In this document: one piece after another, positions 7,647 through 17,600 of the stretch
How positions within the stretch are numbered: the first letter of the stretch is position 1
Layout of the letters: each line of letters opens with the position of its first letter
Assembly: GCA_015493615.1 (NCBI GenBank)
Contig: WGCV01000060.1
Coordinates: 1 to 62,343 of the forward strand
Source of the DNA: Melioribacteraceae bacterium
GTDB taxonomy: Bacteria > Bacteroidota > Ignavibacteria > Ignavibacteriales > Melioribacteraceae
DNA length: 62,343 nucleotides
Direction: 5' to 3'
Translations under genes and position numbers: made by a program
The notes under the pieces: generated by a model
Seen by the model: the letters and a program-made list of their open reading frames with translations, nothing else
The model's database searches: none
Told to the model about the DNA's origin: nothing

Positions 7647-8288
7647 TTGAAATACAAACACATCCTTTGGGATTGGAACGGAACATTGTTCGACGATGTG
7701 GTTTTATGCGCCGATATTATGAACAATATATTGCGTCGTCGAAATATGGGAAAAATATCTCTTGAAGATTACAAAACGGTTTTTGACTTTCCCGTCCGCA
7801 ATTATTACGAGGCTGTTGGTTTTTCGAATTTGGACGATAAGCTTTTCCACGATTTGAGCGTCGAGTTTATCGAAGAGTATGAAGCAAGGAAATTAGATTT
7901 CGGTCTCAACAAGGATGCTTTGGAAATACTTCAGAAGATTAACTCTGCCGGAATTGAGCAATCCGTTCTTTCGGCGTATTCCCAGCATACTTTGGAGGAA
8001 ATTGTCGAGCATTTCGGAATAAGTAAATATTTTGTCAGACTTGCGGGATTGGATAATATTTATGCCGCAAGTAAAATAGAAAACGGCAAACTCCTGATTA
8101 AAAAACTGGGCTTAAATTCCGGAGAAGCGTTGATGATTGGCGATACTTTGCATGACAAAGAAGTAGCCGATGAAATCGGGGCAGACTCGGTACTGCTCTC
8201 TACAGGTCATCAATCTAAAGAAAGGTTAATCAAGGCGGCAGTTCCGGTTATCGATAATTTACTGGAACTGGAAAAATTCATTTTTTGA
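7647..8288 (+). CDS. HAD-superfamily hydrolase (phosphatase-like)
   Basis: A 213-residue haloacid-dehalogenase-fold protein resembling phosphoglycolate phosphatases. Motif I is DWNGTLFDD (residues 9-17), motif II VLSAYS, motif IV GDTLHDKEVADEIGA. The second aspartate of the usual DxD is Asn here; the DWNGTL variant occurs in a HAD subgroup, but it removes the usual general acid/base, so activity is uncertain. Start is TTG, placed 6 bp after GGAGA; the nearby ATG at 7634 is out of frame. Substrate unknown. Confidence 0.82.
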   Translation: MKYKHILWDWNGTLFDDVVLCADIMNNILRRRNMGKISLEDYKTVFDFPVRNYYEAVGFSNLDDKLFHDLSVEFIEEYEARKLDFGLNKDALEILQKINSAGIEQSVLSAYSQHTLEEIVEHFGISKYFVRLAGLDNIYAASKIENGKLLIKKLGLNSGEALMIGDTLHDKEVADEIGADSVLLSTGHQSKERLIKAAVPVIDNLLELEKFIF

Positions 8289-8649
8289 TTCGAGAGAAAT
8301 TATTTTGCGGTTTAAAAGCTGAGGTTGAATATTCAGGAGATTGCCACACCCCGATTTCATCGGGGTTCGCAATGACAATGTGCTCTTTTAATTTTACCGT
8401 CCGCTCGGACGTTATAATATTTGTCATTCTGCTCCTCCGCCAAGGCGGAGCGGGAGAAGAATCTCCGAACCGGAGTTTTAGCTAATCCCAATTTTGTCAG
8501 GAGCGGGTATTTTATTGGAAACATACTAATGCCGATTGGTTAGTAAATAATTATTTCCCGCCTGTTCGCTGAGCCGCTTCGGTTTCATTGCTTTTCAGGT
8601 TCTCATTAATTACCTTTAATGTTCTAATATTTTATGGAGTTTTATTTAA
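8289..8649. repeat. gene-free stretch with repeat fragments
   Basis: Holds one GAGATTGCC..CGCAATGACA unit (8337-8380, with a CCCCGAT/ATCGGGG hairpin) of a repeat family also found near 18.7 and 26.2 kb, and an R1-interior-like fragment (GTCATTCTG, CCGCCAAGGCGG, GAGAAGAATCTC; 8424-8475). The rest up to secA is AT-rich and presumably contains its promoter; no specific box recognised. Confidence 0.55.
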
Positions 8650-11600
8650 ATGTTATCAAATATATTAAAGAAAGTTTTCGGCGATAAAAACAAAAAAGCC
8701 GTAAAAGATTTATGGCCGATTGTTGATAAAGTAAACGAAGAATACAAGAAATTAGAAAATCTCAGCGACGACGAACTGCGCGAAATAACTGCGGAATTTA
8801 AGAACAGACTGCAGGAAGAAACCAAAGAACTGCGCGAAGAAATCGAGGGAATAAAAGAGAAGCTGAAATTAGACGAGATCGACGAAGACAGAAACGATTT
8901 ATATGATAAACTAGACAAACTGAACGAAGAGTTAGACGAAAAATACGAAGAAATCCTTGACGACATTTTACCTCAAGCTTATGCCGTTGTAAAAGATACC
9001 TGCCGCAGATTGGTAGGAAAAACTTGGGAAGCCGCCGGACAAAAAGTAACCTGGGATATGATTCCATACGATGTTCAAATTATTGGCGGTATTGTTCTCC
9101 ATCAGGGAAAAATTGCAGAGATGGCAACGGGCGAAGGTAAAACATTGGTCGCCGCTTTTCCGCTTTACCTCAATGCGCTTACCGGTCGGGGAGTTCACCT
9201 TGTAACGGTTAACGATTATCTTGCCAAGCGCGACAGCGAATGGATGGGCGAAATTTTTAAATTCCACGGACTCACGATCGGATGTATCCTTAATACAATG
9301 TCGCCGGAAGAACGGAAAAAAGTTTACAATATGGATATTACATACGGAACCAATAACGAGTTCGGTTTCGATTATCTCCGCGACAATATGGCAATCGATA
9401 AGGAAAACCGCGTTCAGCGCGAGCATAATTATGTAATCGTCGATGAAGTTGACTCTGTATTAATTGACGAAGCCCGTACGCCTCTTATTATTTCCGGTCC
9501 TGTTGAAAGCGACGACCAGCGCTTTTTCGATATGAAACCGCGCGTGGAACGCCTTGTAAGAAAACAGCAAAAATTCGTAGCCGAAATAGTTCAGAAAGCC
9601 GAACAGCTATTGCAGACAGGCGATCCGAAGGACAAAAAAGAAGCGGGCGTTCATCTGCTTCGCGCTCACAGAGGTTTTCCGAAAAACAAAAAATTGGCAA
9701 AACTTCTTGCCGAGCCGGAATATAAAAAACTGTTGCAGCAAACCGAATTGGAATACCTTCGCGAAAAAGGAAAGTATATGCATATCATTGACGACGAGCT
9801 ATATTACGCCATCGATGAGAAGCTGAATACTATCGACCTTACGGAAAAGGGACGCGACGAATTAGCCGCCGCTTCTTCCGAAGGAAAAGACTTTTTCGTA
9901 CTGCCCGATCTCGGCGAAGAAATAAGTGTTTTGGAAAACGACGAGTCTCTTTCCGAAGAGGAAAAAAGGAAAAAGAAGGACGCGCTTTACAAACTTTACA
10001 GCGAGCGAAGCGATACGATTCACACGCTAAATCAGCTGTTGCGCGCTTACACTATGTTTGAGCGCGACGACGAATACGTCGTTACCGAAGAGGGAAAAAT
10101 TGCAATCGTTGACGAATTTACCGGACGCGTTTTGCCCGGACGCCGTTATTCCGACGGTCTGCATCAAGCGATTGAAGCTAAAGAAAATGTAAAGGTTGAA
10201 AAAGACACTCAAACTCTTGCCACAATTACGCTTCAGAACTATTTTCGTCTTTATAAAAAATTAGCCGGTATGACCGGAACCGCAGAGACGGAGGAAGGCG
10301 AGTTCTGGGAAATCTATAAACTTGAAGTTGTTGTAATTCCAACGAACAAACCGATTGCGCGCGTTGACGAGGAAGATGCAATTTACAGAACCAAACGAGA
10401 AAAATATGCCGCGGTAATTAATAAAATTAAGGAATTAAAATCCGCTGGACGTCCCGTTCTTGTGGGCACTACAAGCGTTGATGTTTCCGAAACCTTAAGC
10501 CGGATGCTCAAGCGGCAGGGAATTCAGCATAATGTTTTGAACGCAAAGCAGCATAAGCGTGAAGCTGAAATTGTCGCTTATGCCGGTCAGCCGGGAGCGG
10601 TTACTATCGCAACCAACATGGCGGGTCGCGGAACGGATATTAAACTCGGGGCGGGAGTTGTAGAAAAAGGGGGGCTTTACATACTCGGCACCGAAAGACA
10701 CGAATCACGCCGCATCGACAGGCAGCTGCGCGGACGCGCCGGTCGCCAGGGCGATCCGGGAACAAGTAAGTTTTTTATATCTCTCGAAGATGATTTGATG
10801 CGCCTTTTCGGCAGCGACAGAATTACAAATGTAATGGGCAAACTCGGGCTTGAAGAAGGGGAGGCAATCGAGCACTCGATGATTACAAAGTCGGTGGAAC
10901 GCGCTCAGAAAAAAGTTGAAGAGAACAACTTTGCCATAAGAAAAAGACTGCTGGAATATGACGATGTAATGAATCAGCAGAGGGAAGTAATCTACACCCG
11001 CCGCGGCAAAGCCCTTGAAGGGGAGAGATTAAAGGACGATATTTTTGAACAGCTCGAAGATTATGTTGACGATCTTCTCGATAAATATTTGGAAGACGGC
11101 GAAGTTGAAAAGATTCACGATGCCCTTTTGCAGCACTTACTTATCGATGTAAAAATTTCGCCCGATGAAATAGAAACCTTAAAGCACGAAGGCGCAAAAG
11201 AAAGGATAATGGAAGCTGCGCGTAAGTTCTACAAGGAAAAGGAAGAGATGCTCGGTTCCGAACTCCTTGCCCGTATTGAACGTTATGCGGTGTTGAGCGT
11301 AATCGATGAAAAGTGGAAAGAACATCTCCGCGAAATGGACGATTTGAAAGAAGGTATCGGACTGAGAGCTTACGGACAAAAAGACCCGTTGCTTGAGTAC
11401 AAAGGAGAAGCGTTTAACCTGTTTGTCGAGCTGCTTAAAACAATCAGAGATGAAACCATTTCACTTACATTTAAGCTTTTCCCGCAGGAACCGGAAGAAG
11501 TTCAGCAGAAGCGTAAAAAATCACGAAGCATTACAGTTAGGAAAGAGAGCGCGGACAACATGGGAATTCGTACGGCGGGACAAACCGACGAAGGCGCTCA

Positions 11601-11712
11601 GCGCGGAAAACAACAACCGGTTGTACGCGTTGAGAAGAAAATCGGACGGAACGACCCATGCTGGTGCGGAAGCGGCAAGAAGTACAAAAATTGTCACGGT
11701 AAAAACGCATAA
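8650..11712 (+). CDS. secA: protein translocase ATPase SecA
   Basis: Motor ATPase that drives preproteins through SecYEG. Walker A MATGEGKT near residue 158, Walker B VIVDEVDSVLIDEART near 262, the helicase motif GTDIKLG, and QLRGRAGRQGDPG. The C-terminus has the SEC-C zinc motif CWCGSGKKYKNCHG. At 1020 residues it is about 120 longer than E. coli SecA; part of the excess is a charged insertion in about residues 300-380 (KKEAGVHLLRAHRGFP region), as in Bacteroidota/Chlorobi SecA. First gene of a run with a PII gene 12 bp downstream. Confidence 0.97.
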   Translation: MLSNILKKVFGDKNKKAVKDLWPIVDKVNEEYKKLENLSDDELREITAEFKNRLQEETKELREEIEGIKEKLKLDEIDEDRNDLYDKLDKLNEELDEKYEEILDDILPQAYAVVKDTCRRLVGKTWEAAGQKVTWDMIPYDVQIIGGIVLHQGKIAEMATGEGKTLVAAFPLYLNALTGRGVHLVTVNDYLAKRDSEWMGEIFKFHGLTIGCILNTMSPEERKKVYNMDITYGTNNEFGFDYLRDNMAIDKENRVQREHNYVIVDEVDSVLIDEARTPLIISGPVESDDQRFFDMKPRVERLVRKQQKFVAEIVQKAEQLLQTGDPKDKKEAGVHLLRAHRGFPKNKKLAKLLAEPEYKKLLQQTELEYLREKGKYMHIIDDELYYAIDEKLNTIDLTEKGRDELAAASSEGKDFFVLPDLGEEISVLENDESLSEEEKRKKKDALYKLYSERSDTIHTLNQLLRAYTMFERDDEYVVTEEGKIAIVDEFTGRVLPGRRYSDGLHQAIEAKENVKVEKDTQTLATITLQNYFRLYKKLAGMTGTAETEEGEFWEIYKLEVVVIPTNKPIARVDEEDAIYRTKREKYAAVINKIKELKSAGRPVLVGTTSVDVSETLSRMLKRQGIQHNVLNAKQHKREAEIVAYAGQPGAVTIATNMAGRGTDIKLGAGVVEKGGLYILGTERHESRRIDRQLRGRAGRQGDPGTSKFFISLEDDLMRLFGSDRITNVMGKLGLEEGEAIEHSMITKSVERAQKKVEENNFAIRKRLLEYDDVMNQQREVIYTRRGKALEGERLKDDIFEQLEDYVDDLLDKYLEDGEVEKIHDALLQHLLIDVKISPDEIETLKHEGAKERIMEAARKFYKEKEEMLGSELLARIERYAVLSVIDEKWKEHLREMDDLKEGIGLRAYGQKDPLLEYKGEAFNLFVELLKTIRDETISLTFKLFPQEPEEVQQKRKKSRSITVRKESADNMGIRTAGQTDEGAQRGKQQPVVRVEKKIGRNDPCWCGSGKKYKNCHGKNA

Positions 11713-12063
<351 letters not shown>

Positions 12064-12069
12064 CTTAAA

Positions 12070-14292
12070 GTGAGAGTTCGTAAAAATATATTGATTTTTC
12101 TTCTTGTCGCGCTGCTCGGCGGATGCAGTATGTGGGATAACTTCATTACCTACTTCAACACGTTTTACAATGCCCAGCGCGATTACAATCTGGCGCTCGA
12201 ATCGATAAAAAAATCGAAGCCGGATCCTTTTGAATTTAAATTCAAAAAAATACCTAATGACGCTCGAAAATTATTCGGGAATGTAATTGCAAATCTTTCC
12301 GACATCCTCCAACATCATCCTCATTCAAAATATGCAAATCCCTCTCTTCTGATGCTGGGAAAAGTTTTCTATTATGAAAAACAATTTCCGAAAGCCGAGC
12401 GAAAGTTCAGGGAGCTTGCTTCAAAAGGGAAAACCGAGTTTTATCTCGAAAATTTACTTTGGACGGCAAAAACGGATTTGCAGATGCGCAAATTTAACGA
12501 CGGACTGAAAATTCTTCAAATCGTAAAACAGAAAGCTTCCGAAGAGGAAAATTTGAATTTGCTCACTGAAGCGTATATTTCCGAAATAGCTTTCTTCATC
12601 TTCCGCGAACGCTATGACGATGCGATTGTTGACGCAAAGGCGATGTTTAACGTTACGGACGACGACGCTACCAAATCTCTTCTTGCCTATGAAATCGGCA
12701 ACCTTTATAAAAAAATCGGCAAGTACGACGACGCATCCGTCTGGTACGCCAAGGTGCTCGATTTTTCTCCCGACTTTGAAACTGAATTCCGGAGCAAATT
12801 GGAATACGCCAAAATGCAAAGGGAACTCGGCAATTACGATAAAAGCGAACAACTGCTTTTATCTTTAAGAGACGATGATAAATTTGCCGATTACCGTGAT
12901 GAAATTGAGGAAGAACTCGGACTGCTTTATTTCAAGATGGGAGAAATCGGAGAAGCGATTTTTCAGTTTACCACGGTTGACTCGCTTTACAAAGCCAAAC
13001 CGACGGGCGGCGAAGCAAAGTTTATGCTCGGTCGGATAATGGATGACATATACCATAATTACGACAGCGCTTATACTTATTACCAGGGCGTCGGGAAATC
13101 CAAAGCGCCCGATTCTCTGAAACTTGCCACGCGCAAACGGCTTAATCTTTTGGATTCATATTTCAAATCCTCGAAATCACAGCGCAAATATTATAAGCAG
13201 TATCTTTATGCAAGCGATTCTTCGGCTTTCACCAAGGATTCTCTCGCTTATGAAAATTACCTTCTCCTAAACAGCAAAGAAACTTCTCCCGATTCGCTTA
13301 ATAAAGCCGATTCAACCAAAAATAAAAATCTTGCTCAGAATTTAACGATTGAAGAACGGCTTGCTCTTTTCAAAAAGAAAGAGAGGGAAGACGCCAAAAA
13401 AGTTTTGAAACCGCAGCGTCCGAAGCTTAGCGCCGATTCGCTGAAAACTCTTCTTGCGGAAACATATTTGAGAAAAGGTAATCTTTTCTTCTCCGAACTG
13501 AACGTTCTCGATTCGGCATTTATCTACTACAATAAAATCATCAATGATTTTGATTCTACTTACTACGATCCCGACGCTTACTTTAACCTCGGAGCTTATT
13601 ACAGAGTAGTCGCCGATTCGGCAAAAGGAGATAGTCTTTTCCGCTACGTTGTTAAGAAGTATCCTTTCAGTCCTTACGCCGAAATTGCCGCTAAAAAATT
13701 GGGGATAATCAGAAACGTAACAAGCGGCGATCCGGCTCAGCAGGCTTACTTAAAAGCTGAAGCCGAGATGGACAGCTCCCGGTATTTGTCGGCGCTTCCG
13801 AAGCTGAAAGAAATTCCGAAGAAATATCCTAAGTCCCCCATTGTTCCTCAAGCGCTTTACACCGTCGGATGGATTTACGAAAATATTTCCTTCAATCCCG
13901 ATTCCGCCTACGCTTACTACAAAAAGTTGACCCGTAAATACAAGACAACCGAATACGCCCGCGCGGCTAATCCCAAAGTTAGAGCATGGGAAAATAAAAT
14001 AAGGGAAGAGGAGCGCAAGCTGAAGGCGCGGGAAGATTCAATTAAGCTTGCAGCAAAACAGGATTCCTTAAAAGCAGTTGCCGATAAGCAATTAAAAGCC
14101 GCTCCGAAAAATAAAAATGAGGAGAAAACTGCCGCTCCTCAAAATAAAGTAAATTCCGCCGGGAAAGGGACAAAGGAAAAGTCGGTTAAGACGCCGGCGA
14201 ATAAATCGGCAAAATTAAATAAACCCCAAGCAGATACTGCTAAAAACATAAAACAGCCTAAAAATTTAGTTCCCAAAAAGAAAAAACCGTAA
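12070..14292 (+). CDS. large TPR lipoprotein, possibly PorW/SprE-like
   Basis: A 740-residue lipoprotein. GTG start, signal peptide with lipobox LLGGC (Cys about residue 17), then YFNTFYNAQRDYNLALE, and many TPR-like helical repeats to about residue 640, ending in a Lys/Ala-rich low-complexity tail. The N-terminal NTFYNA motif and TPR lipoprotein layout recall PorW/SprE, a T9SS accessory lipoprotein of Bacteroidota (resemblance from memory). A T9SS cargo gene at 27 kb fits. Starts 6 bp after glnB. Confidence 0.8.
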   Translation: MRVRKNILIFLLVALLGGCSMWDNFITYFNTFYNAQRDYNLALESIKKSKPDPFEFKFKKIPNDARKLFGNVIANLSDILQHHPHSKYANPSLLMLGKVFYYEKQFPKAERKFRELASKGKTEFYLENLLWTAKTDLQMRKFNDGLKILQIVKQKASEEENLNLLTEAYISEIAFFIFRERYDDAIVDAKAMFNVTDDDATKSLLAYEIGNLYKKIGKYDDASVWYAKVLDFSPDFETEFRSKLEYAKMQRELGNYDKSEQLLLSLRDDDKFADYRDEIEEELGLLYFKMGEIGEAIFQFTTVDSLYKAKPTGGEAKFMLGRIMDDIYHNYDSAYTYYQGVGKSKAPDSLKLATRKRLNLLDSYFKSSKSQRKYYKQYLYASDSSAFTKDSLAYENYLLLNSKETSPDSLNKADSTKNKNLAQNLTIEERLALFKKKEREDAKKVLKPQRPKLSADSLKTLLAETYLRKGNLFFSELNVLDSAFIYYNKIINDFDSTYYDPDAYFNLGAYYRVVADSAKGDSLFRYVVKKYPFSPYAEIAAKKLGIIRNVTSGDPAQQAYLKAEAEMDSSRYLSALPKLKEIPKKYPKSPIVPQALYTVGWIYENISFNPDSAYAYYKKLTRKYKTTEYARAANPKVRAWENKIREEERKLKAREDSIKLAAKQDSLKAVADKQLKAAPKNKNEEKTAAPQNKVNSAGKGTKEKSVKTPANKSAKLNKPQADTAKNIKQPKNLVPKKKKP

Positions 14293-14302
14293 AGGAAACT
14301 CG

Positions 14303-14956
14303 ATGAATATCGAAGAGCTTTTGAAAATTATTTCCGGCGGTGAAAATCTTACGGTTGAGTTTAAACAACAATTTACCGGATATGAAAAAATCGCGAAAGA
14401 GATGATTGCATTTGCAAACACTTCAGGCGGACTACTGATATTCGGGGTGCGAGATAACCGGAAAATTCTCGGAATTGAGAGCGAGAAAGAAATTGCCGAG
14501 CTTGTAAAAGAAACCGCGGAGCAATATTGTAATCCTCCTCTCGAATATGAAATTTCGTTTCCCGAAATAAAAAAGAAAATGCTTGCCGTTGTTTCCGTAA
14601 AGCCCTCTTCAAATAAACCTCACAGAATAGAAGACTACAAAGAAAAATTAGATATTAACACCGCCGCCGTTTATATCAGGATTAATGATAAAAGCGTGCT
14701 TGCCGGAAAGGAAATGATTAAACTGATGCTTCTGCGGGGGGACGACAATCCGTTGAAAAAATATGAATTCGGAAAAAATGAGAAAGCGGTATTCAGATAT
14801 CTTGAAAACAATGAGACAATAGACGCAAAAGCTTTGAGTAAATTTGCAAATATTTCGATGCGGAGGGCGTCCCGCACATTAATAAATTTAGTGCGCGCTA
14901 ATTTGCTTATGATTCATACAAAGGATAACGGAGAAAATTACTTCTCGGAAAGATAA
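14303..14956 (+). CDS. AlbA_2 (Schlafen-like) domain transcriptional regulator
   Basis: A 217-residue protein. The N-terminal AlbA_2 domain (residues 10-130) is marked by GENLTVEFKQQF, EMIAFANTSGGLLIFGVRD and AAVYIRINDKSV. The C-terminus (about 150-215) looks like a winged helix (AVFRYLENNETIDAKALSKF). Such proteins bind nucleic acid; exact role unknown. Last gene of the secA-glnB-lipoprotein run (10-bp gap, GGAAACTCG before ATG). Confidence 0.8.
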   Translation: MNIEELLKIISGGENLTVEFKQQFTGYEKIAKEMIAFANTSGGLLIFGVRDNRKILGIESEKEIAELVKETAEQYCNPPLEYEISFPEIKKKMLAVVSVKPSSNKPHRIEDYKEKLDINTAAVYIRINDKSVLAGKEMIKLMLLRGDDNPLKKYEFGKNEKAVFRYLENNETIDAKALSKFANISMRRASRTLINLVRANLLMIHTKDNGENYFSER

Positions 14957-14959
14957 ATT

Positions 14960-15280
14960 ATCCCGAAATTGTCATTAGACTAATAGTTTATAATGACTGC
15001 CATCATGAAAAGTTCTGTTAAGTTATTAAATAACAACATGTTAGCCAATCGCCAAATTGTTAACTATAGAAAAACCCCACGTAAGAAAATCTTACTCGTT
15101 CTATTTGTAGCACAGATTGATTAGTGAGCTTGCGAACGGTCTCCGCCACCGGCGGACTGTGGCTGAAATAATTTAGCGTCAAGCTGTTTTTTCGCAGATT
15201 GCAAGCAATCTACGCTACAAAAAACGTTTTGTTATTTAAGTTTTTAGAGCTGGAAAATTTTTCTAATGACAATTTTGGGA
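14960..15280. repeat. R2 repeat, copy 1
   Basis: Element of about 320 bp with imperfect outer inverted repeats: left TCCCGAAATTGTCATTAGA, right TCTAATGACAATTTTGGGA. Interior landmarks are AAGTTATTAAATAACAAC, ATTAGTGAGCTTGCG, the CCGCC..GGCGG hairpin, and GCAGATTGCAAGCAATC (self-complementary). Flanked by ATTAT at both ends, a possible 5-bp target duplication. Related copies at 36.4-36.8 kb and 53.2-53.4 kb. The right end abuts the stop codon of the anti-sigma gene. Confidence 0.7.
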
Positions 15281-16573
15281 TTATTTTACCGGAAACGCGC
15301 CGAAGTAAACGGTGCTGCCGGAAGGGAATTCCGAACCGCTTGCAGGCTCTTTGGTCATGCGGAACATTTCTATTTCCTCGAACGGAATATGAGGAATTTT
15401 ATTCAGCGGATAAAATTTTTGTCCTTCTTTCGGATGAAAAACGCCGACCGAATATGACTGCCCTTTGCTTATTAACCAAAGCTGCAAAGATTCTTTATCG
15501 CTGATTTTAGGAATTCTCAAAAATTGCAGAACTCCCATTCGGCTCGATGGAGAAAGAAGCACACGCGCGTCGTAGCTGCCTTGGTCGGCTGTTCCCGCCA
15601 GCGGCACGACTATTAAATCCTTCTGATTAAACGATTCAATTAAAGGAAGATTTGAAGCGATAAAATCGTTTTTCGAATTTACTTCCGATTGTAAAACCGT
15701 TTTCTCCTTTTGCAGCGTAGTTACTTTTTCGGTAAGATTTGATTTGGTCGAGAAATAAAGAATTAACAAAATAACCGCGACCAGTATCGATACGGCTGTA
15801 ACAATTTTTGCCGATAAAGTATTAAAAAACGAACCGTTTCCTTCTTCGCATTCCTCTACGGGTACAGGGCGTTCGTTATCTTCAATTACTTTGTCTCCGG
15901 GAGGAACAATCATTGTTGTTCTGACGGTTTTTTTAACCGTTACATGCGAAAAAGATTCGGATTCTTCGTCCCGCGGAACCGTAACTTTTTCCTTTTTCTT
16001 CTTTTCCGCTTTCGGAGCAAAAATCGGTTCTTCCTCAACATGTGGTTTATTCGTATCTTCTTCAGGAAGTTCTTCCTTTACCGTAGTTTTAACGGTTACT
16101 TTGCTTTCAGGTTCTACTTCAAAATCCGAAGCAGGAGTTTCCGGAACGGCTGTGCCGCTCTCTATAGTAAGATCTTCTTCCTTAACTTCTTTCTTCTCTC
16201 TTTTGGAAGCGCTCTTGAATGAAACTTCTTCGGGAACTTCAATCTCAATATCTTCGGGGGAAGATTCCTTCTCAACTTCTTTTTTCTTGCTTTCCAATAT
16301 TTCCCGAAGATGGGCTTTTTTTGTTTTTGTGATTATTTTCTGCGGCGCTTCATTATCGGGAATTTGCTGAAAGATTTTGTTCTGCAGAGACGCGGGAGGA
16401 GCTTCATCTTCAAGAATAATGGGAATCAGCGCCGCAACATTCTGAAGTTCGCCCAATTCGTCCTTGTTAATTTCTCCGCCGTTATCGATATAATCGAGGA
16501 ATTGAACAAGATTGGCGTTGTCCAAACAACCTGCGACATAAGCGCTCATCATTTCTTTTAATGTTTCAGCCAT
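15281..16573 (-). CDS. anti-sigma factor with RskA-type domain
   Basis: A 430-residue single-pass protein. The cytoplasmic N-terminus (1-70, MAETLKEMMSAYVAGCLDN) is followed by a long charged linker rich in Lys/Glu/Thr (about 100-245), one membrane helix (about 257-278, ILVAVILLILYF), and a C-terminal RskA/anti-sigma-K domain (DLIVVPLAGTADQGSYDARV, LQLWLISKGQ, PVYFGAF-like end). RskA proteins hold their sigma factor until proteolysed. The linker is unusually long. Starts 2 bp after the sigma gene. Confidence 0.85.
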   Translation of the reverse strand: MAETLKEMMSAYVAGCLDNANLVQFLDYIDNGGEINKDELGELQNVAALIPIILEDEAPPASLQNKIFQQIPDNEAPQKIITKTKKAHLREILESKKKEVEKESSPEDIEIEVPEEVSFKSASKREKKEVKEEDLTIESGTAVPETPASDFEVEPESKVTVKTTVKEELPEEDTNKPHVEEEPIFAPKAEKKKKEKVTVPRDEESESFSHVTVKKTVRTTMIVPPGDKVIEDNERPVPVEECEEGNGSFFNTLSAKIVTAVSILVAVILLILYFSTKSNLTEKVTTLQKEKTVLQSEVNSKNDFIASNLPLIESFNQKDLIVVPLAGTADQGSYDARVLLSPSSRMGVLQFLRIPKISDKESLQLWLISKGQSYSVGVFHPKEGQKFYPLNKIPHIPFEEIEMFRMTKEPASGSEFPSGSTVYFGAFPVK

Positions 16574-16575
16574 TC

Positions 16576-17154
16576 TTATTCCATCAACAAGTTTTCTCTG
16601 AGATTATAAACCGCGTTCTTAATTTTAACGCGCACCGTTTCAACCGGAATATTTAATTTTCCGGCGATTTCATTGAGAGTGTAACCGTCGTAATACGCAA
16701 GGTGCAGAACATATTTTTGCGCGTCGGTAAGCTTATCCAGCGCTTCTTCAAAATTAGGCTTAATTTTCTGAGCTAAGTCTAACGTAATAGAATCAATACC
16801 TTCGGCAAGTCGGGGAAGAATAAATCTGTTCTCGTAATCGTCGTCGTAATATTGCGATGCCGAAAGAGAGTTACGTCCTCTCCGCGCGCTGTCAACGGCG
16901 CGGTTGCGCGCAAGTGTAATTATCCATGTGTAGGGATTGTCGGGCTGTTCGGCATATTTGTGCGCCTTATTCCAAATTATAAGAAAAACTTCTTCAAGCA
17001 GACCGGCGGCAATTTCAGGCTCGCCTACTATTTTTTTAATCAGAGGGAAAAGTAATTTGGAGTACCTGCGGTAAATTTCAACCAAAGCGGTTTTGTCGCG
17101 CTTGATAACCAGCGTCATTAAATCGGAATCCGTTAACGATGAATATGCGTTCAA
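16576..17154 (-). CDS. ECF RNA polymerase sigma factor (SigK/RpoE-like)
   Basis: Up to 192 residues. Region 2 (about 20-95: LVEIYRRYSKLLFPLI, LLEEVFLIIWNKAH, NPYTWIITLARNRAVDSAR) and region 4 (about 130-185: LTDAQKYVLHLAYYDG, LNEIAGKLNIPVETVRVKI). Operon with the RskA-type anti-sigma. The longest frame begins at a TTG; the ATG at 17116-17118 (MTLVIKRDK) is an alternative start that still covers region 2. No copy of the TTAAACC-N16-TGTCTAA promoter was seen upstream, so it probably uses a different promoter class from the 5-kb sigma. Confidence 0.9.
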   Translation of the reverse strand: MNAYSSLTDSDLMTLVIKRDKTALVEIYRRYSKLLFPLIKKIVGEPEIAAGLLEEVFLIIWNKAHKYAEQPDNPYTWIITLARNRAVDSARRGRNSLSASQYYDDDYENRFILPRLAEGIDSITLDLAQKIKPNFEEALDKLTDAQKYVLHLAYYDGYTLNEIAGKLNIPVETVRVKIKNAVYNLRENLLME

Positions 17155-17573
17155 CTTAACCCAGGTTTATTATAAAATCTATTAAAAAGAATCTTAATTT
17201 TTTAAAGTAAAATTAAAGATACAAAAAATCAATTAATTGTTGAAAAAACATAATTAATTACAGACCCGAATCGACTTTAAATTTGTAAAGGAAAATCTTT
17301 TCCCAAGTCAATAATAGATCTGTATTCCGATTAATCAAATAACCGCTTTTTACCGTTCGGTGCAAGATTATCGAACCGGAGGGTAATACAAAACGTTCAT
17401 TTTTGTTTTTCGTTAACTTGATTTAAAGTATTTGAATAGTTTTATTTTTTGTGGTAGTGTCGCTCTGTATGCGCCGTCGTCGGTACACGCGGGGCGGATG
17501 GATAATTTTTCATTTTTTGAATATTCATTTTTTACTACTTTTCACATCTTAATTTCTTTTAGTTCACGGTAAT
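17155..17573. other. gene-free divergent intergenic region
   Basis: About 420 bp between the second sigma gene and argF. Very AT-rich, with one GC-rich patch (GCGCCGTCGTCGGTACACG near 17470). It must hold both divergent promoters. I see no repeat, RNA or ARG box that I can support. Confidence 0.5.
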
Positions 17574-17600
17574 TTGATAATAACAATTACGGAGATAAAA

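Noticed and set aside
8285-8485. 66-codon frame after the HAD gene
   Set aside because: Lies wholly in repeat fragments, with no start signal.
8646-8966. Antisense frames within secA, such as a Ser-rich 106-codon frame
   Set aside because: Shadow of a highly conserved coding sequence; composition reflects the complement of Glu/Asp codons, no start signals or family.
15891-16370. 159-codon plus-strand Ser/Thr-rich frame opposite the anti-sigma gene
   Set aside because: Complement of the charged Lys/Glu linker of the anti-sigma factor; low complexity, no ribosome-binding site.
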